Shown here: positions 1 to 8,108 of the stretch, piece by piece
Layout of the letters: each line of letters starts with the position of its first letter
Position numbering within the stretch: the stretch's first letter is position 1
Assembly: GCF_017811755.1 (NCBI RefSeq)
Contig: NZ_JADDJF010000008.1
Coordinates: 81,088 to 145,087 of the forward strand
Origin: Pararhodobacter sp. SW119
GTDB lineage: Bacteria > Pseudomonadota > Alphaproteobacteria > Rhodobacterales > Rhodobacteraceae
DNA: 64,000 nucleotides
Direction: 5' to 3'
Notes under the pieces: model-generated
Told to the model about the DNA's origin: nothing
The model's database searches: none
The model's input: the letters and a program-made list of their open reading frames with translations, nothing else
Made by a program: the position numbers and the translations under genes

Positions 1-554
1 CCCCCGGCGTGGCGGGCTATCCGCAGCCCGGACGCCGCGTCGCGGTGCTGGGACCGGAGGGAAACCCCGTGCCGCGCGGCACGCCGGGCGAGATGGCGGT
101 GGGCGCGGACGATCCGGGCCTGATGCTGGGCTACTGGCGGGCCGAGGCGGAGACCACGGCGCGGATGCGGGGCGGCTGGTTCCTGACCGGCGACACGGTG
201 GCGATGGACGACGACGGCGCGATCCGCTACCTCGGCCGCGACGACGACATGCTGAACGCGGGCGGCTTTCGCGTCTCGCCCTTGGAGGTGGAGCGCGCCT
301 TCGACGCCCACCCCGGCATAAGCGAAAGCGCCGCGGTCGAACTGCCGGTGCGCGCAGGCGTCAGCGTCATCGCACTCTTCTACGTGCCCGCCGCCGGGCC
401 GCTGGAGGATGCGGCGCTGGCCGCGCATGGCGCGGAGTTGCTGGCGCGCTACAAGCAGCCGCGCCTGTTCGTCGCGCGCGACACCCTGCCCAAGGGCGCC
501 AACAACAAGCTGAACCGGCGCGCCCTGCGCGACGCCTGGAAGGAGGGCGCATGA
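1..554 (+). CDS. Acyl-CoA synthetase (AMP-binding family), C-terminal part, 5' end outside window
   Basis: This is the last ~184 residues of an adenylate-forming ligase that activates a carboxylic acid as acyl-AMP and transfers it to CoA. The reading frame is open to the left edge, so the gene starts outside the window. Visible family motifs are the TGD of the A8 region (FLTGDTV), then GRDDDMLNAGGFRVSPLEVE, the hinge and C-terminal domain signature, and the conserved C-terminal lysine in the stretch PKGANNKLNRR. The substrate cannot be told without the N-terminal pocket; the GGFRVSPLEVE wording resembles benzoate- or malonate-type CoA ligases but this is only an impression. Its stop codon overlaps the next gene's start as ATGA (551-554), so the two are translationally coupled. 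Confidence 0.85.
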   Translation, partial: PGVAGYPQPGRRVAVLGPEGNPVPRGTPGEMAVGADDPGLMLGYWRAEAETTARMRGGWFLTGDTVAMDDDGAIRYLGRDDDMLNAGGFRVSPLEVERAFDAHPGISESAAVELPVRAGVSVIALFYVPAAGPLEDAALAAHGAELLARYKQPRLFVARDTLPKGANNKLNRRALRDAWKEGA

Positions 555-1183
555 TCCGCCTCGACATCTTTTCCGACCCGATCTGCCCCTGGTGCTACAT
601 CGGCAAGGCGGGGCTGGATGCGGCGCTGGAGGCCCGCGCCGACCATCCCTTCGCGGTCGAGTGGCACCCGTTCATGCTCAACCCCGACATGCCGGCAGGC
701 GGCATGGACCGCGCCGCCTATCTGGAGGCGAAGTTCGGCAGCAAGGAAGACGCGGTGAAGCGGATGCTGACTATCCAGCAGGCGGCCGAGGCGGCGGGCG
801 TGCCGATCGACTTTGCAGCGCAGACGCGCCTGCCCTCGACGCTGGATGCGCACCGGCTGATCCACTGGGCGGGGCTGGAAGGCCGGCAGAACGCCGTGGT
901 CGCCGCCCTTTTTCGCGCCTATTTCGTCGACGGCGCCGATATCGGCGAGCCGGAGGTGCTGACCGGCATCGCCGGGGCCGCGGGGCTGGATGCGGCGATG
1001 ATCGCCCGCCTTCTGGAAAGCGACGGCGACGTGGAGGAGATCCGCGCCCGCGACGCCGATATCCGCGCCCGCGGCCTGTCGGGCGTGCCGGCCTTCATCA
1101 TCGACGGGCAGCACGTCCTGCACGGCGCGCAGCCGCGCGATGTCTGGCTGCAGGTGATCGACCAGATGGCGGGCCGCGCGTGA
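551..1183 (+). CDS. DsbA-family oxidoreductase, FrnE-like
   Basis: A 210-residue thioredoxin-fold protein of the DsbA/FrnE branch. The redox motif CPWC lies near residue 13 in the context DPICPWCYIGK, directly after the first beta strand. The long helical insertion expected for FrnE/2-hydroxychromene-2-carboxylate isomerase-like proteins follows, and the cis-proline region SGVPAFIIDGQH is near residue 178. No signal peptide is visible, so a cytoplasmic thiol-disulfide role is likely. It overlaps the upstream ligase gene by ATGA and the downstream exporter gene by GTGA, so the three form one operon. FrnE homologues have been linked to oxidative-stress tolerance in other bacteria; the actual substrate here is unknown. 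Confidence 0.85.
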   Translation: MIRLDIFSDPICPWCYIGKAGLDAALEARADHPFAVEWHPFMLNPDMPAGGMDRAAYLEAKFGSKEDAVKRMLTIQQAAEAAGVPIDFAAQTRLPSTLDAHRLIHWAGLEGRQNAVVAALFRAYFVDGADIGEPEVLTGIAGAAGLDAAMIARLLESDGDVEEIRARDADIRARGLSGVPAFIIDGQHVLHGAQPRDVWLQVIDQMAGRA

Positions 1184-2382
1184 GCCTGGCCAGCGCGCCG
1201 CCGCGCACCATGCGGTTCGGCGAGTTCATCGCCCTGCTGGCGCTGCTCTTTGCCACGGTGGCGTTTTCCATCGACGCGATGCTGCCGGTCCTTGGCGTCA
1301 TCGGGAACGAGTTGTCGCCGCCCGACCCGGGGCGCGCGCAGCTGGTGATCACGGTCTTCGTGCTGGGCCTCGGCCTCGGCACGTTCCTGTCGGGGCCGAT
1401 TTCGGACCGGTTCGGGCGCAAGCCGGTGATCCTGACCGGGATCGCGATCTACATGCTCGCCGCCACGGTCGCCGCCACCTCCGACAGCCTGGAGATGCTG
1501 CTGATCGCGCGGTTCATCCAGGGGCTGGGGTCGGCCGCGCCGCGCGTCGTCAGCCAGGCGATGGTGCGCGACCTTTATGTCGGGCGGCACATGGCGCGGG
1601 TGATGTCGTTCGCCATGGCGGTCTTCGTGCTGGTGCCCGCCGTCGCGCCGCTGATCGGGGCGCAGATCGACGCGGCCTTCGGCTGGCGCGCGATCTTCTG
1701 GAGCTTTCTCGTCTTCGGCCTGACCTCGGGCCTGTGGCTGGCGCTGCGCCAGCCCGAGACGCTGGCGCCCGAGAACCGCCGCCGCCTGCACCCCACCGAC
1801 CTGATGCTTGCGCTGCGCGAGGTGCTGGGCCATGCGCGCGTGCGCCTCTACCTGCTGGCGCTGTCGCTCAGCTTCGCGCCGATGTTCGCCTGGCTGGCCT
1901 CGGTCCCCTTGATCTTCGACGAGACTTTCGGGCGGGGGGCGGAATTTCCCTACTGGTTCGCGCTGGTCGCGGTGCTGTCGGCCCCGGCCAGCCTGATCAA
2001 CGCGCAACTGGTGGTGCGGCTGGGCATGCAGCGGCTGCTGTCCATCGCGCTGGCCGCGCAGATCGGCTCGGCGGCGGTGATCCTGGGGCTGATGATGCTG
2101 GGCATGGTCGACTTTCCCGCCTTCGTCGTCTTCATGTGGCTGCAGTTCTTCTCGATCGGGCTGATCTTCGGCAACCTGAACGCGCTGGCGCTGGAGCCCT
2201 TGGGCCATGTCGCGGGCATGGCGACCTCGGTCATGGGCGGGGTGTCGACGATGGCGGCGGCGGTGATCGCCACGCCCATCGCGCGCGCCTTCGACGGCAC
2301 CGCCGCGCCGCTGGCGCTGGGCGCGCTGGTCTGCGCGGCGCTCGCGCTGACCTGCGTGCGGCTGGCCGCGCGGCGGGCCTGA
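1180..2382 (+). CDS. MFS transporter, Bcr/CflA-like drug exporter (DHA1 family)
   Basis: A 400-residue protein with about 12 predicted transmembrane segments. The family signature between TM2 and TM3 is present (GPISDRFGRKPVIL, about residues 67-80), as is RFIQGLGSAAPRVV in TM4, typical of the Bcr/CflA group of proton-driven multidrug exporters. The frame is open further upstream, but the GTG at 1180 is chosen because it overlaps the preceding stop (GTGA); the ATG at 1210 (MRFGEF) is an alternative. The gene ends 4 bp before the end of the convergent trgB-like gene. The substrate is not inferable; co-operonic FrnE-like and CoA-ligase genes do not settle it. Confidence 0.85.
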   Translation: MSLASAPPRTMRFGEFIALLALLFATVAFSIDAMLPVLGVIGNELSPPDPGRAQLVITVFVLGLGLGTFLSGPISDRFGRKPVILTGIAIYMLAATVAATSDSLEMLLIARFIQGLGSAAPRVVSQAMVRDLYVGRHMARVMSFAMAVFVLVPAVAPLIGAQIDAAFGWRAIFWSFLVFGLTSGLWLALRQPETLAPENRRRLHPTDLMLALREVLGHARVRLYLLALSLSFAPMFAWLASVPLIFDETFGRGAEFPYWFALVAVLSAPASLINAQLVVRLGMQRLLSIALAAQIGSAAVILGLMMLGMVDFPAFVVFMWLQFFSIGLIFGNLNALALEPLGHVAGMATSVMGGVSTMAAAVIATPIARAFDGTAAPLALGALVCAALALTCVRLAARRA

Positions 2383-2386
2383 ACGC

Positions 2387-3526
2387 TCAGCGGCTTTCGG
2401 CGCGCAGCGCGTCGCGCTGGCTGGCCAGCCACAGCGCGCTGATCAGCACCGGCGCGGTCGCCACCTCGCCGCTGTCGATCAGGTGCAGAAGCCGCGGGAA
2501 GGGCAGCACGTGCGGGCGGATATCCTCGGCCTCGGTCTCCAGCCCGGCGGTGGCCTGCGTGCCGGGGTCGAGCGTGGCAAGCCCGACATAGGCGTGGATG
2601 AATTCGCTGACCGCCGCCGGGCTGGGGTAGAACGCCGGCACCGGCAGCAGGGCGCGCAACTCCAGCCCCGCCTCCTCAAGGCTTTCGCGGCGCGCGGCGT
2701 CCTCGGGCGTCTCACCGGCGTCGATGCGCCCGGCGATGGTTTCCAGCACCCAGGGGTTGCGGTCGCCGCGGGTGTGCACGCCGAAGCGATACTGCTCGAC
2801 CAGAAGCACCAGGTCCTGCACAGGGTCGTAGGGCAGCACCGTCACCGCATCGGCCATCACGAAGGCCGCGCGCGTCACCGGCCGGCTGAGCGCGCCGTCG
2901 AAGCGGCGAAAGCGCAGATCGGCCTCCTCGACCCCGAAGAAGCCGGTATAGGGCGCGCGTAGCCGGGCGATCTGCACGTCGTCGCCGGCCGGGGCGCGGC
3001 GCAGGGTGGCGGGCGCGGGCTCGGCCTCGGCGCGCTGGCGGCTGGTCACGCGGGCCTGCAGCATGCGGTAGCGGGTGCGGATGTGGCGCGGCTCGGTCTG
3101 CGGCAGCAGCGTCATCACCTCGGCGGCGGTGGCGGTGGTCACCCGCCCCCAGTCGCGCGCCCAGTCGTCCAGCGACCACGGCGCGCCGCCGTTCCATTCG
3201 CCGGGCTCGGGGCGGTAGATCAGCGCCTCGACCGGGCCGCTGGCGGTGGTCACGCTGACGCTGGCCAGCTCGTAGCCGAAGACCCGCTCGTAGGCGTCCA
3301 GCCGCGCGCGCACCACCGGGTCGGGGCGCAGCAGCAGCCCCGTCGCCTGCGCCCCGGTCCGGGGCTGGCAGACCGGGAATTCCTGCACCGCGCCGGCCCG
3401 GTCGACGGCATGAAGCACCGCGTGATCGGGCAGCGTCGCGGCTTCGACCTGAACCGCGCGCGCCCCGGCGACCACGCGCAGAAGCGGCAGGTGGCGCAGG
3501 GTGCCGAAGACGAAAAGCGGGGTCAT
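2387..3526 (-). CDS. trgB: TrgB-like protein: gamma-glutamylcyclotransferase-like domain fused to a NUDIX hydrolase
   Basis: A protein of about 379 residues with two domains. The N-terminal half begins LFVFGTLRHLPLL, the start of the AIG2/gamma-glutamylcyclotransferase-like fold. The C-terminal half is a NUDIX hydrolase with the box GRIDAGETPEDAARRE followed by SLEEAGLE, which fits GX5EX7REUXEEXGU except for serine at the first U position. NUDIX proteins of this type usually hydrolyse ADP-ribose. The architecture and the neighbouring trgA-like gene match trgAB, known to contribute to high tellurite resistance in Rhodobacter sphaeroides. The start ATG at 3526 is chosen because the fold begins right after it; no good ribosome-binding site is visible, and a start at 3553 would add nine residues. 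It is the last gene of a minus-strand run. Confidence 0.75.
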   Translation of the reverse strand: MTPLFVFGTLRHLPLLRVVAGARAVQVEAATLPDHAVLHAVDRAGAVQEFPVCQPRTGAQATGLLLRPDPVVRARLDAYERVFGYELASVSVTTASGPVEALIYRPEPGEWNGGAPWSLDDWARDWGRVTTATAAEVMTLLPQTEPRHIRTRYRMLQARVTSRQRAEAEPAPATLRRAPAGDDVQIARLRAPYTGFFGVEEADLRFRRFDGALSRPVTRAAFVMADAVTVLPYDPVQDLVLLVEQYRFGVHTRGDRNPWVLETIAGRIDAGETPEDAARRESLEEAGLELRALLPVPAFYPSPAAVSEFIHAYVGLATLDPGTQATAGLETEAEDIRPHVLPFPRLLHLIDSGEVATAPVLISALWLASQRDALRAESR

Positions 3527-3568
3527 GCGATCTGGACAGCGTCCGGTGGCCAAGGGGGTCGGGGCCCG

Positions 3569-4027
3569 TCAGCGGGCAAGGCGTCGCCTTTCGAGTAACC
3601 GGAAAAGCAGCCAGAGCACAATCCCGCAGATCAGCGCCCCGCCGCCGAGCAGCAGCAGGAACGACCGATCCATCGCGACCGCCATGAACCGCAGCGTCTG
3701 GTCGACGAAGCCCTCGACCGCGTCCATCGGCTCGCGGTACACGCGCCGGTAGCCGTGGACGAAGACCATGCGCAGCGCCGCCCCCAGCGCCGCGACCAGC
3801 GCCGTCAGCACGACCGCCTGCGCGGTATAGTACAGGGTCCAGAAGAACCCGTGATCGACGCGCGGCCCCAGATAGCCGAAGCCGATAACCGCAGCGATCC
3901 CCGCAACCCACAGGTTGAGCCCGCCAAGCTGCGCGCCCTCGGCGAACAGCGGCCGGTAGGCCTCGGCCGCGACGATCGCCAGGATCGCCAGCACCAGCGC
4001 CGAAAGGGGACGGATCAGCGTGAACAT
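3569..4027 (-). CDS. trgA: TrgA-family integral membrane protein
   Basis: A 152-residue protein with about four hydrophobic segments (roughly residues 7-27, 40-55, 66-90 and 122-142). The pattern GLNLWVAGIAAVIGFGYLGPR, a glycine-rich first loop, and RRVYREPMDAVEGF before a last helix recalls TrgA-family proteins as I know them. The ATG at 4027 has a good ribosome-binding site (AAAGGAAA, 7 nt upstream). It lies 42 bp upstream of the TrgB-like gene and 28 bp downstream of the cyclopropane synthase gene, all on the minus strand. TrgA has no known biochemical function beyond contributing to tellurite resistance; the assignment rests on pattern plus gene order. Confidence 0.72.
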   Translation of the reverse strand: MFTLIRPLSALVLAILAIVAAEAYRPLFAEGAQLGGLNLWVAGIAAVIGFGYLGPRVDHGFFWTLYYTAQAVVLTALVAALGAALRMVFVHGYRRVYREPMDAVEGFVDQTLRFMAVAMDRSFLLLLGGGALICGIVLWLLFRLLERRRLAR

Positions 4028-4055
4028 CGCGTTTCCTTTTGCTGGGCCGGCGGGA

Positions 4056-5267
4056 TCAGGCCGGGCGGCGCAGGGTGATCTGCGTCACGTCGCAGAACCC
4101 CGCCTGAAAGGACGCCGCGCAGGAGGTCAGGTAGAATTCCCACATCCGCCGAAAGCGGTCGTCGAAACCCAGCGGCTGGATGCGCGTCCAGCCGTCGAGG
4201 AATGTCTGGTGCCAGCGGCGCAGGGTCTGGCTGTAGCTTTCGCCGAATTCGATAGACCCCTGCGGGATCAGCCCGGCGCGCGCCACCTCGGCCCGCAGGC
4301 GCGAGGGCGAGATCAGCATGCCGCCGGGAAAGATGTATTTCTGGATGAAATCGACGCCCGCACGATACGCGTCGAAGCGCGCGTCGGGCACGGTGATGAT
4401 CTGCAGCGTCGCCTGCGCGCCGGGCTTGAGCCGTTCGCGCAAGGTGTCGAAATAGACCGGCCAGTATTTCTCGCCCACCGCCTCGAACATCTCGATCGAG
4501 GCGATGGCGTCGTACTGGCCGCGTTCGTCGCGGTAGTCCTGGAGCTTGATCTCGACCCGGTCGGCCAGCCCCGCCCGCTGCATGCGGGCGACGGCATAGT
4601 CGTGCTGCGCCTGGCTGATGGTCAGCCCGGTCACCTTCAGCCCGCGCTTGCCGGCGGCGTATTCGGCAAACCCGCCCCAGCCGCAGCCGATCTCCAGCAC
4701 ATGGTCGCCCTCCTGCAGTTGCAGCGAATCGACCAGCGCCGCGTATTTCTGCTCCTGCGCGCGTTCCAGGCTTTCCTGCCCGGTGCGGAACAGCGCCGAG
4801 GAATAGGTCATGCTGTCGTCGAGCCAGTGCGCGTAGAAATCGTTGCCGAGGTCGTAGTGATAGGCGATGTTCTTCTTCGCCTGTGTGCGGCTGTTGCCGC
4901 GCAGCCAGTGGCGCAGCCGCTCATAGAGCCGCACCAGCGTCATGCCGCCGTAGCCCTCGTAGACATCGGGGTTGTCGTGGGTGATCAGGTCCATGAAGGA
5001 CTGCAAGTCCGGCGTCGACCACCACCCTTCGAGGAAGGCATCGGAAAAGCCCAGATCCCCCTCGCGGATCAGGCGGGCGAAGCAGTCGGGGTTGTGGATC
5101 ACGATCTCGGCCACCGGGCCGGGTTTCGGCCCCTGGGCGCGGAATCGCCTTCCGTCGGGCAGGACCAGGTCGAGGCGCCCGTGCGTGATCCTGCGGGCCT
5201 GCTCGAAGGCCTGACGGAAATATCGCGGCAGGTTGCCCTGGCCTTCGGTACTGGTGAACGCGTCCAT
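4056..5267 (-). CDS. cfa: Cyclopropane-fatty-acyl-phospholipid synthase family protein
   Basis: A 403-residue SAM-dependent enzyme that adds a methylene bridge across double bonds of membrane phospholipid acyl chains. It shows NIAYHYDLGNDFYAHWLD (about residues 133-150), the SAM-binding motif I VLEIGCGWGGFA (about 193-204), and IEMFEAVGEKYW followed by QKYIFPGGMLIS, all hallmarks of the CFA synthase family. The start is an ATG at 5267 with a weak AGAGACA upstream. The 78-bp gap to the photolyase gene could hold a promoter of its own, but I could not find a convincing RpoE-type site. In Rhodobacter, cfa-type and phr genes are reported among targets of the singlet-oxygen response. Confidence 0.88.
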   Translation of the reverse strand: MDAFTSTEGQGNLPRYFRQAFEQARRITHGRLDLVLPDGRRFRAQGPKPGPVAEIVIHNPDCFARLIREGDLGFSDAFLEGWWSTPDLQSFMDLITHDNPDVYEGYGGMTLVRLYERLRHWLRGNSRTQAKKNIAYHYDLGNDFYAHWLDDSMTYSSALFRTGQESLERAQEQKYAALVDSLQLQEGDHVLEIGCGWGGFAEYAAGKRGLKVTGLTISQAQHDYAVARMQRAGLADRVEIKLQDYRDERGQYDAIASIEMFEAVGEKYWPVYFDTLRERLKPGAQATLQIITVPDARFDAYRAGVDFIQKYIFPGGMLISPSRLRAEVARAGLIPQGSIEFGESYSQTLRRWHQTFLDGWTRIQPLGFDDRFRRMWEFYLTSCAASFQAGFCDVTQITLRRPA

Positions 5268-5345
5268 CTTGTCTCTGGTGTCCCCGGAACTGTCGATCAG
5301 CGTAATCGAGAAGGATGTAATCGCAACGAAAAAATCACGTCGCCG

Positions 5346-6761
5346 TCATTTGCCGCGATGCCGCTCGTAGGCGGCCAGCGCGCGGTTGCGCCCCTCGGCC
5401 AGATCGACCAGCGGTTCGGGATAGGGCGCGTCGGGGCTCAGCTTCCAGGACCGCGGCACCGCGTCGAAATAGGCGCGCGCGTCGGCGCCGGGGTTGCGGG
5501 CCAGTTCGGCGATGAAGCGGTGGCGCCAGGTGCAGTCGGGGTCGAACTTCTCGCCCTGCGTGGCGGGATTGAAGACGCGGAAATAGGGCGCGGCATCGGG
5601 GCCCGACCCGGCCACCCACTGCCAGCCCATCGCGTTCGACGCCGGGTCCCAATCGATCAGGCAGTCCTCGAACCATTTCAGGCCGACTTTCCAGTGCGTC
5701 ATCAGATGCTTGGTCAGGTACGAGGCGACGATCATCCGGGCTCGGTTGTGCATCGTGCCGGTCACGTACATCTCGCGCATGCCGGCATCGACGAAGGGCT
5801 CGCCGGTCAGGCCGCGGCGCCAGCGTTCGGCGTCGGCATTGTCGTCGCGCCAGGGAAAGGCGTCCCATTCCGGGCGCCAGTTGCCGCTGGTGATTTCGGG
5901 CGTGTGGAAGACCAGGTGATGCGCGAAGTCGCGCCAGGCCAGCTCCTTCAGGAAATGCTCGGCCCCCTTGTGGCCCCGGTCCTGTTCCAGCAGGCGCTGG
6001 GTGCGCCACCAGACGCGGCGCGGGCCGATCTCGCCCAGCGTCAGGTTCTCGGACAGGCGCGAGGTCGTCTCGCCCGCCGGAAAGTCGCGGGCGGTCCTGT
6101 AGTCCTCGACCGCGCCGTCGAGGAACGCGTCGAGCTTTGCCTCGGCCTCGGCCGACCCGACGCGAGCGTGGCGCGCGACGATCGCCGCCCCGCGGTTCAT
6201 GGCCGCGCCCAGCCCCCAGTCGGCAAGGCTGTCCGAGGTTGGCCAGCTGTCGGGCGCTTGCAGCTTCGACGGCGCCTTGCAGGGCGCGGCCACGCCGCGC
6301 GCCGACAGCGCCTTCCAGAAGGGCGTGTAGACCTTGTAGTGGCCGCCCTCGCCCGTCGCCACCTGCCAGGGTTCGATCAGCGTGTGCCCGGCAAAGCTTT
6401 GCGCCTCGGTCCCCGCCGCGCGCAGGGCCTGCTTGACCTCGGTGTCGCGCGCGCGCGCCGGCGCATCGTAAAGCCGCCCCCACCAGACGCCGGCGGCATC
6501 GGTGTCGCGCACCAGATCGCGCAGCACCTCCAGCGCGTTCCCGCGCCGCAGGATCAGCCGCGAGCCATGGTCCGCCAGCGTCTTGCCGAACACCTCCAGC
6601 CCCTGCCCCAGCCGCCACCGCGGCGCCGCGCCCAGCCCGGTGACGCTGTCGTCGGCGATGAACACCGGGATCAGCGGCCGGCCGGTCTCGGCGGCGGCGC
6701 TTAGCATCGGGTTGTCGTCCAGCCGCAGGTCGCGGCGGAACCAGAGGATCAGCGGCTGCAT
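5346..6761 (-). CDS. phr: Deoxyribodipyrimidine photolyase (class I CPD photolyase/cryptochrome family)
   Basis: A 471-residue light-driven DNA repair enzyme that splits cyclobutane pyrimidine dimers using reduced FAD. The N-terminal antenna domain starts LILWFRRDLRLDDNPML. The FAD-binding half has ELAWRDFAHHLVFH, GMREMYVTGTMHNRARMI and DWDPASNAMGWQWVAGSGPD, which contain the tryptophans and the asparagine expected for class I photolyases. Length is typical. It follows the class V aminotransferase-like gene by 19 bp on the same strand and precedes cfa, so it is probably read from a shared transcript. Repair of UV damage fits the stress theme of the block. Confidence 0.93.
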   Translation of the reverse strand: MQPLILWFRRDLRLDDNPMLSAAAETGRPLIPVFIADDSVTGLGAAPRWRLGQGLEVFGKTLADHGSRLILRRGNALEVLRDLVRDTDAAGVWWGRLYDAPARARDTEVKQALRAAGTEAQSFAGHTLIEPWQVATGEGGHYKVYTPFWKALSARGVAAPCKAPSKLQAPDSWPTSDSLADWGLGAAMNRGAAIVARHARVGSAEAEAKLDAFLDGAVEDYRTARDFPAGETTSRLSENLTLGEIGPRRVWWRTQRLLEQDRGHKGAEHFLKELAWRDFAHHLVFHTPEITSGNWRPEWDAFPWRDDNADAERWRRGLTGEPFVDAGMREMYVTGTMHNRARMIVASYLTKHLMTHWKVGLKWFEDCLIDWDPASNAMGWQWVAGSGPDAAPYFRVFNPATQGEKFDPDCTWRHRFIAELARNPGADARAYFDAVPRSWKLSPDAPYPEPLVDLAEGRNRALAAYERHRGK

Positions 6762-6780
6762 GAAACGGTCCGGTTGCCTG

Positions 6781-8004
6781 TCACAGCACCCGATCTAGCG
6801 CGCGGATCAGCCGGTCAAGTTCAGCCTCGCTGGTGTAGTGCACGAAACTCAGGCGCAGCGCGCCGTGCGCCAGGTCCGCGCCCTGCGCCTCCAGCGCGCG
6901 GTTGGCGTAGAAGGTGCCGCCGCCCGCCATGATCCCCTCGGCGGCCAGCGCCTGGGCCAGATCGGCGCCGGGCTTCTCGGCCAGCACCGCGACGGTGGGT
7001 GCCCGCCCCTCGGCCCGGCGCGGGCCCAGCAGGCGCAGGTCGTTGCGCGCGCCCAGATGGTCCAGCAGCGGCTGCAGAAGTCGCGTTTCATGCCCGCGCA
7101 TCAGATCGTGCGCCAGCGCCGCGCGGCCCCTGGGGTCGCGCCCCTCGCCGCCGTGGTGGCTGGCCAGCGCGTCGATATAGTCCGCCATCCCGGCGCAGGC
7201 GGCGATCTGCGCGTGGTCCGGCCCGGCCGGGGTGAACCGCTTGTAAAGCGTGTCGGCGTTGAAATAATGCCCCTGGTTGGGCAGACGCATCCCCAGGTCG
7301 CGGCGGATGACCATGATCCCCTGATGCGGCCCGTAGGTCTTGTAGGCCGAGAACAGGTAGATATCCGCCCCCAGCGCGCCGACATCCGGCAGCCCGTGCG
7401 GCGCGTAGCTGACCCCGTCGACGCAGACCACGGCGCCCACGGCATGCGCCAGCGCGGCGATCTCGGCCACCGGGTTCACCTCGGCCACGACGTTCGAGCA
7501 GTGCGGGAACGCGACCAGCTTCACCCGCTCGTCCAGCATCGCCTCCAGCCGCTCCAGCGCCAGATGCCCGGTCGCGGGGTCGAGCTTCCATTCGCGGATC
7601 TCGATCCCCGCCTCGCCCAGCCGCCGCCAGGGGCCGGAATTGGCCTCGTGGTCCTGGTCGGTGACGACGATCGCATCGCCCGGCTTCAGGTGCTGCCGGA
7701 ACGCCTGCGCCAGAACATAGGTGTTGGCGCTGGTCGAGGGGCCGAAGCTGACCTCGTCCTCCGCCACGCCCATCATCGCCGCCAGCCGCGTGCGCGCCTC
7801 GTCCATCTCCGCGCCCGCCAGGCGCGAGGCCTCATAGGGTCCGTAGGGCTGCACCTTGCGCTCGCGGTAGAACCGCGTCAGCCGCTCGATCACCGGCGCG
7901 CAGGTGTAGCTGCCACCCGCATTCTCGAAAAACGCCTGCCCGTCCAGCGACGGCTCGGCGAAGGCCGGAAACTGCGCGCGCACGAAATCGATATCCAGTT
8001 GCAT
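6781..8004 (-). CDS. Class V aminotransferase / cysteine desulfurase-like PLP enzyme
   Basis: A 407-residue fold-type I PLP enzyme. The phosphate-binding turn GPSTSANTYVLAQAF (about residue 88), the HEANSGPW segment, the cofactor-binding aspartate in VVCVDGVSYAPH and the Schiff-base lysine in FSAYKTYGPHQG (about residue 222) are all present. It belongs to the SufS/IscS-like and isopenicillin-epimerase-like class V group, but it lacks an obvious conserved active-site cysteine loop, so genuine cysteine desulfurase activity is doubtful. It is the first gene of the minus-strand run leading into photolyase and CFA synthase. The start ATG at 8004 is preceded by GAGGGGAG. Substrate unknown. Confidence 0.8.
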   Translation of the reverse strand: MQLDIDFVRAQFPAFAEPSLDGQAFFENAGGSYTCAPVIERLTRFYRERKVQPYGPYEASRLAGAEMDEARTRLAAMMGVAEDEVSFGPSTSANTYVLAQAFRQHLKPGDAIVVTDQDHEANSGPWRRLGEAGIEIREWKLDPATGHLALERLEAMLDERVKLVAFPHCSNVVAEVNPVAEIAALAHAVGAVVCVDGVSYAPHGLPDVGALGADIYLFSAYKTYGPHQGIMVIRRDLGMRLPNQGHYFNADTLYKRFTPAGPDHAQIAACAGMADYIDALASHHGGEGRDPRGRAALAHDLMRGHETRLLQPLLDHLGARNDLRLLGPRRAEGRAPTVAVLAEKPGADLAQALAAEGIMAGGGTFYANRALEAQGADLAHGALRLSFVHYTSEAELDRLIRALDRVL

Positions 8005-8073
8005 TCGAATCTCCCCTCGTTCGGGCGCAGACTAGGACCCGCGCGCGCCAGGCGACAGACCCCAACGGGGGGC

Positions 8074-8102
8074 TTGAGCCGGCGGCAAACTGCGCCTATA
8101 TC
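8074..8102 (+). promoter_or_regulatory. Sigma-70-type promoter of the tmRNA gene
   Basis: TTGAGC at 8074-8079 and TATATC at 8097-8102, separated by exactly 17 bp, lie just upstream of the acceptor half of ssrA. Transcription would begin near 8108-8110. It sits in the gap after the divergent aminotransferase gene. Confidence 0.65.
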
Positions 8103-8108
8103 AGGGGT

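Noticed and set aside
5268..5345. An RpoE-type (TGATCC...TAAGA) promoter upstream of cfa
   Set aside because: Only TGATTT and TGATCG are present and neither has a matching -10 at proper distance.
4020..6704. An 894-codon open frame on the plus strand across cfa and phr
   Set aside because: It is antisense to two clearly recognised genes, has no family motif, and is the usual high-GC shadow frame.
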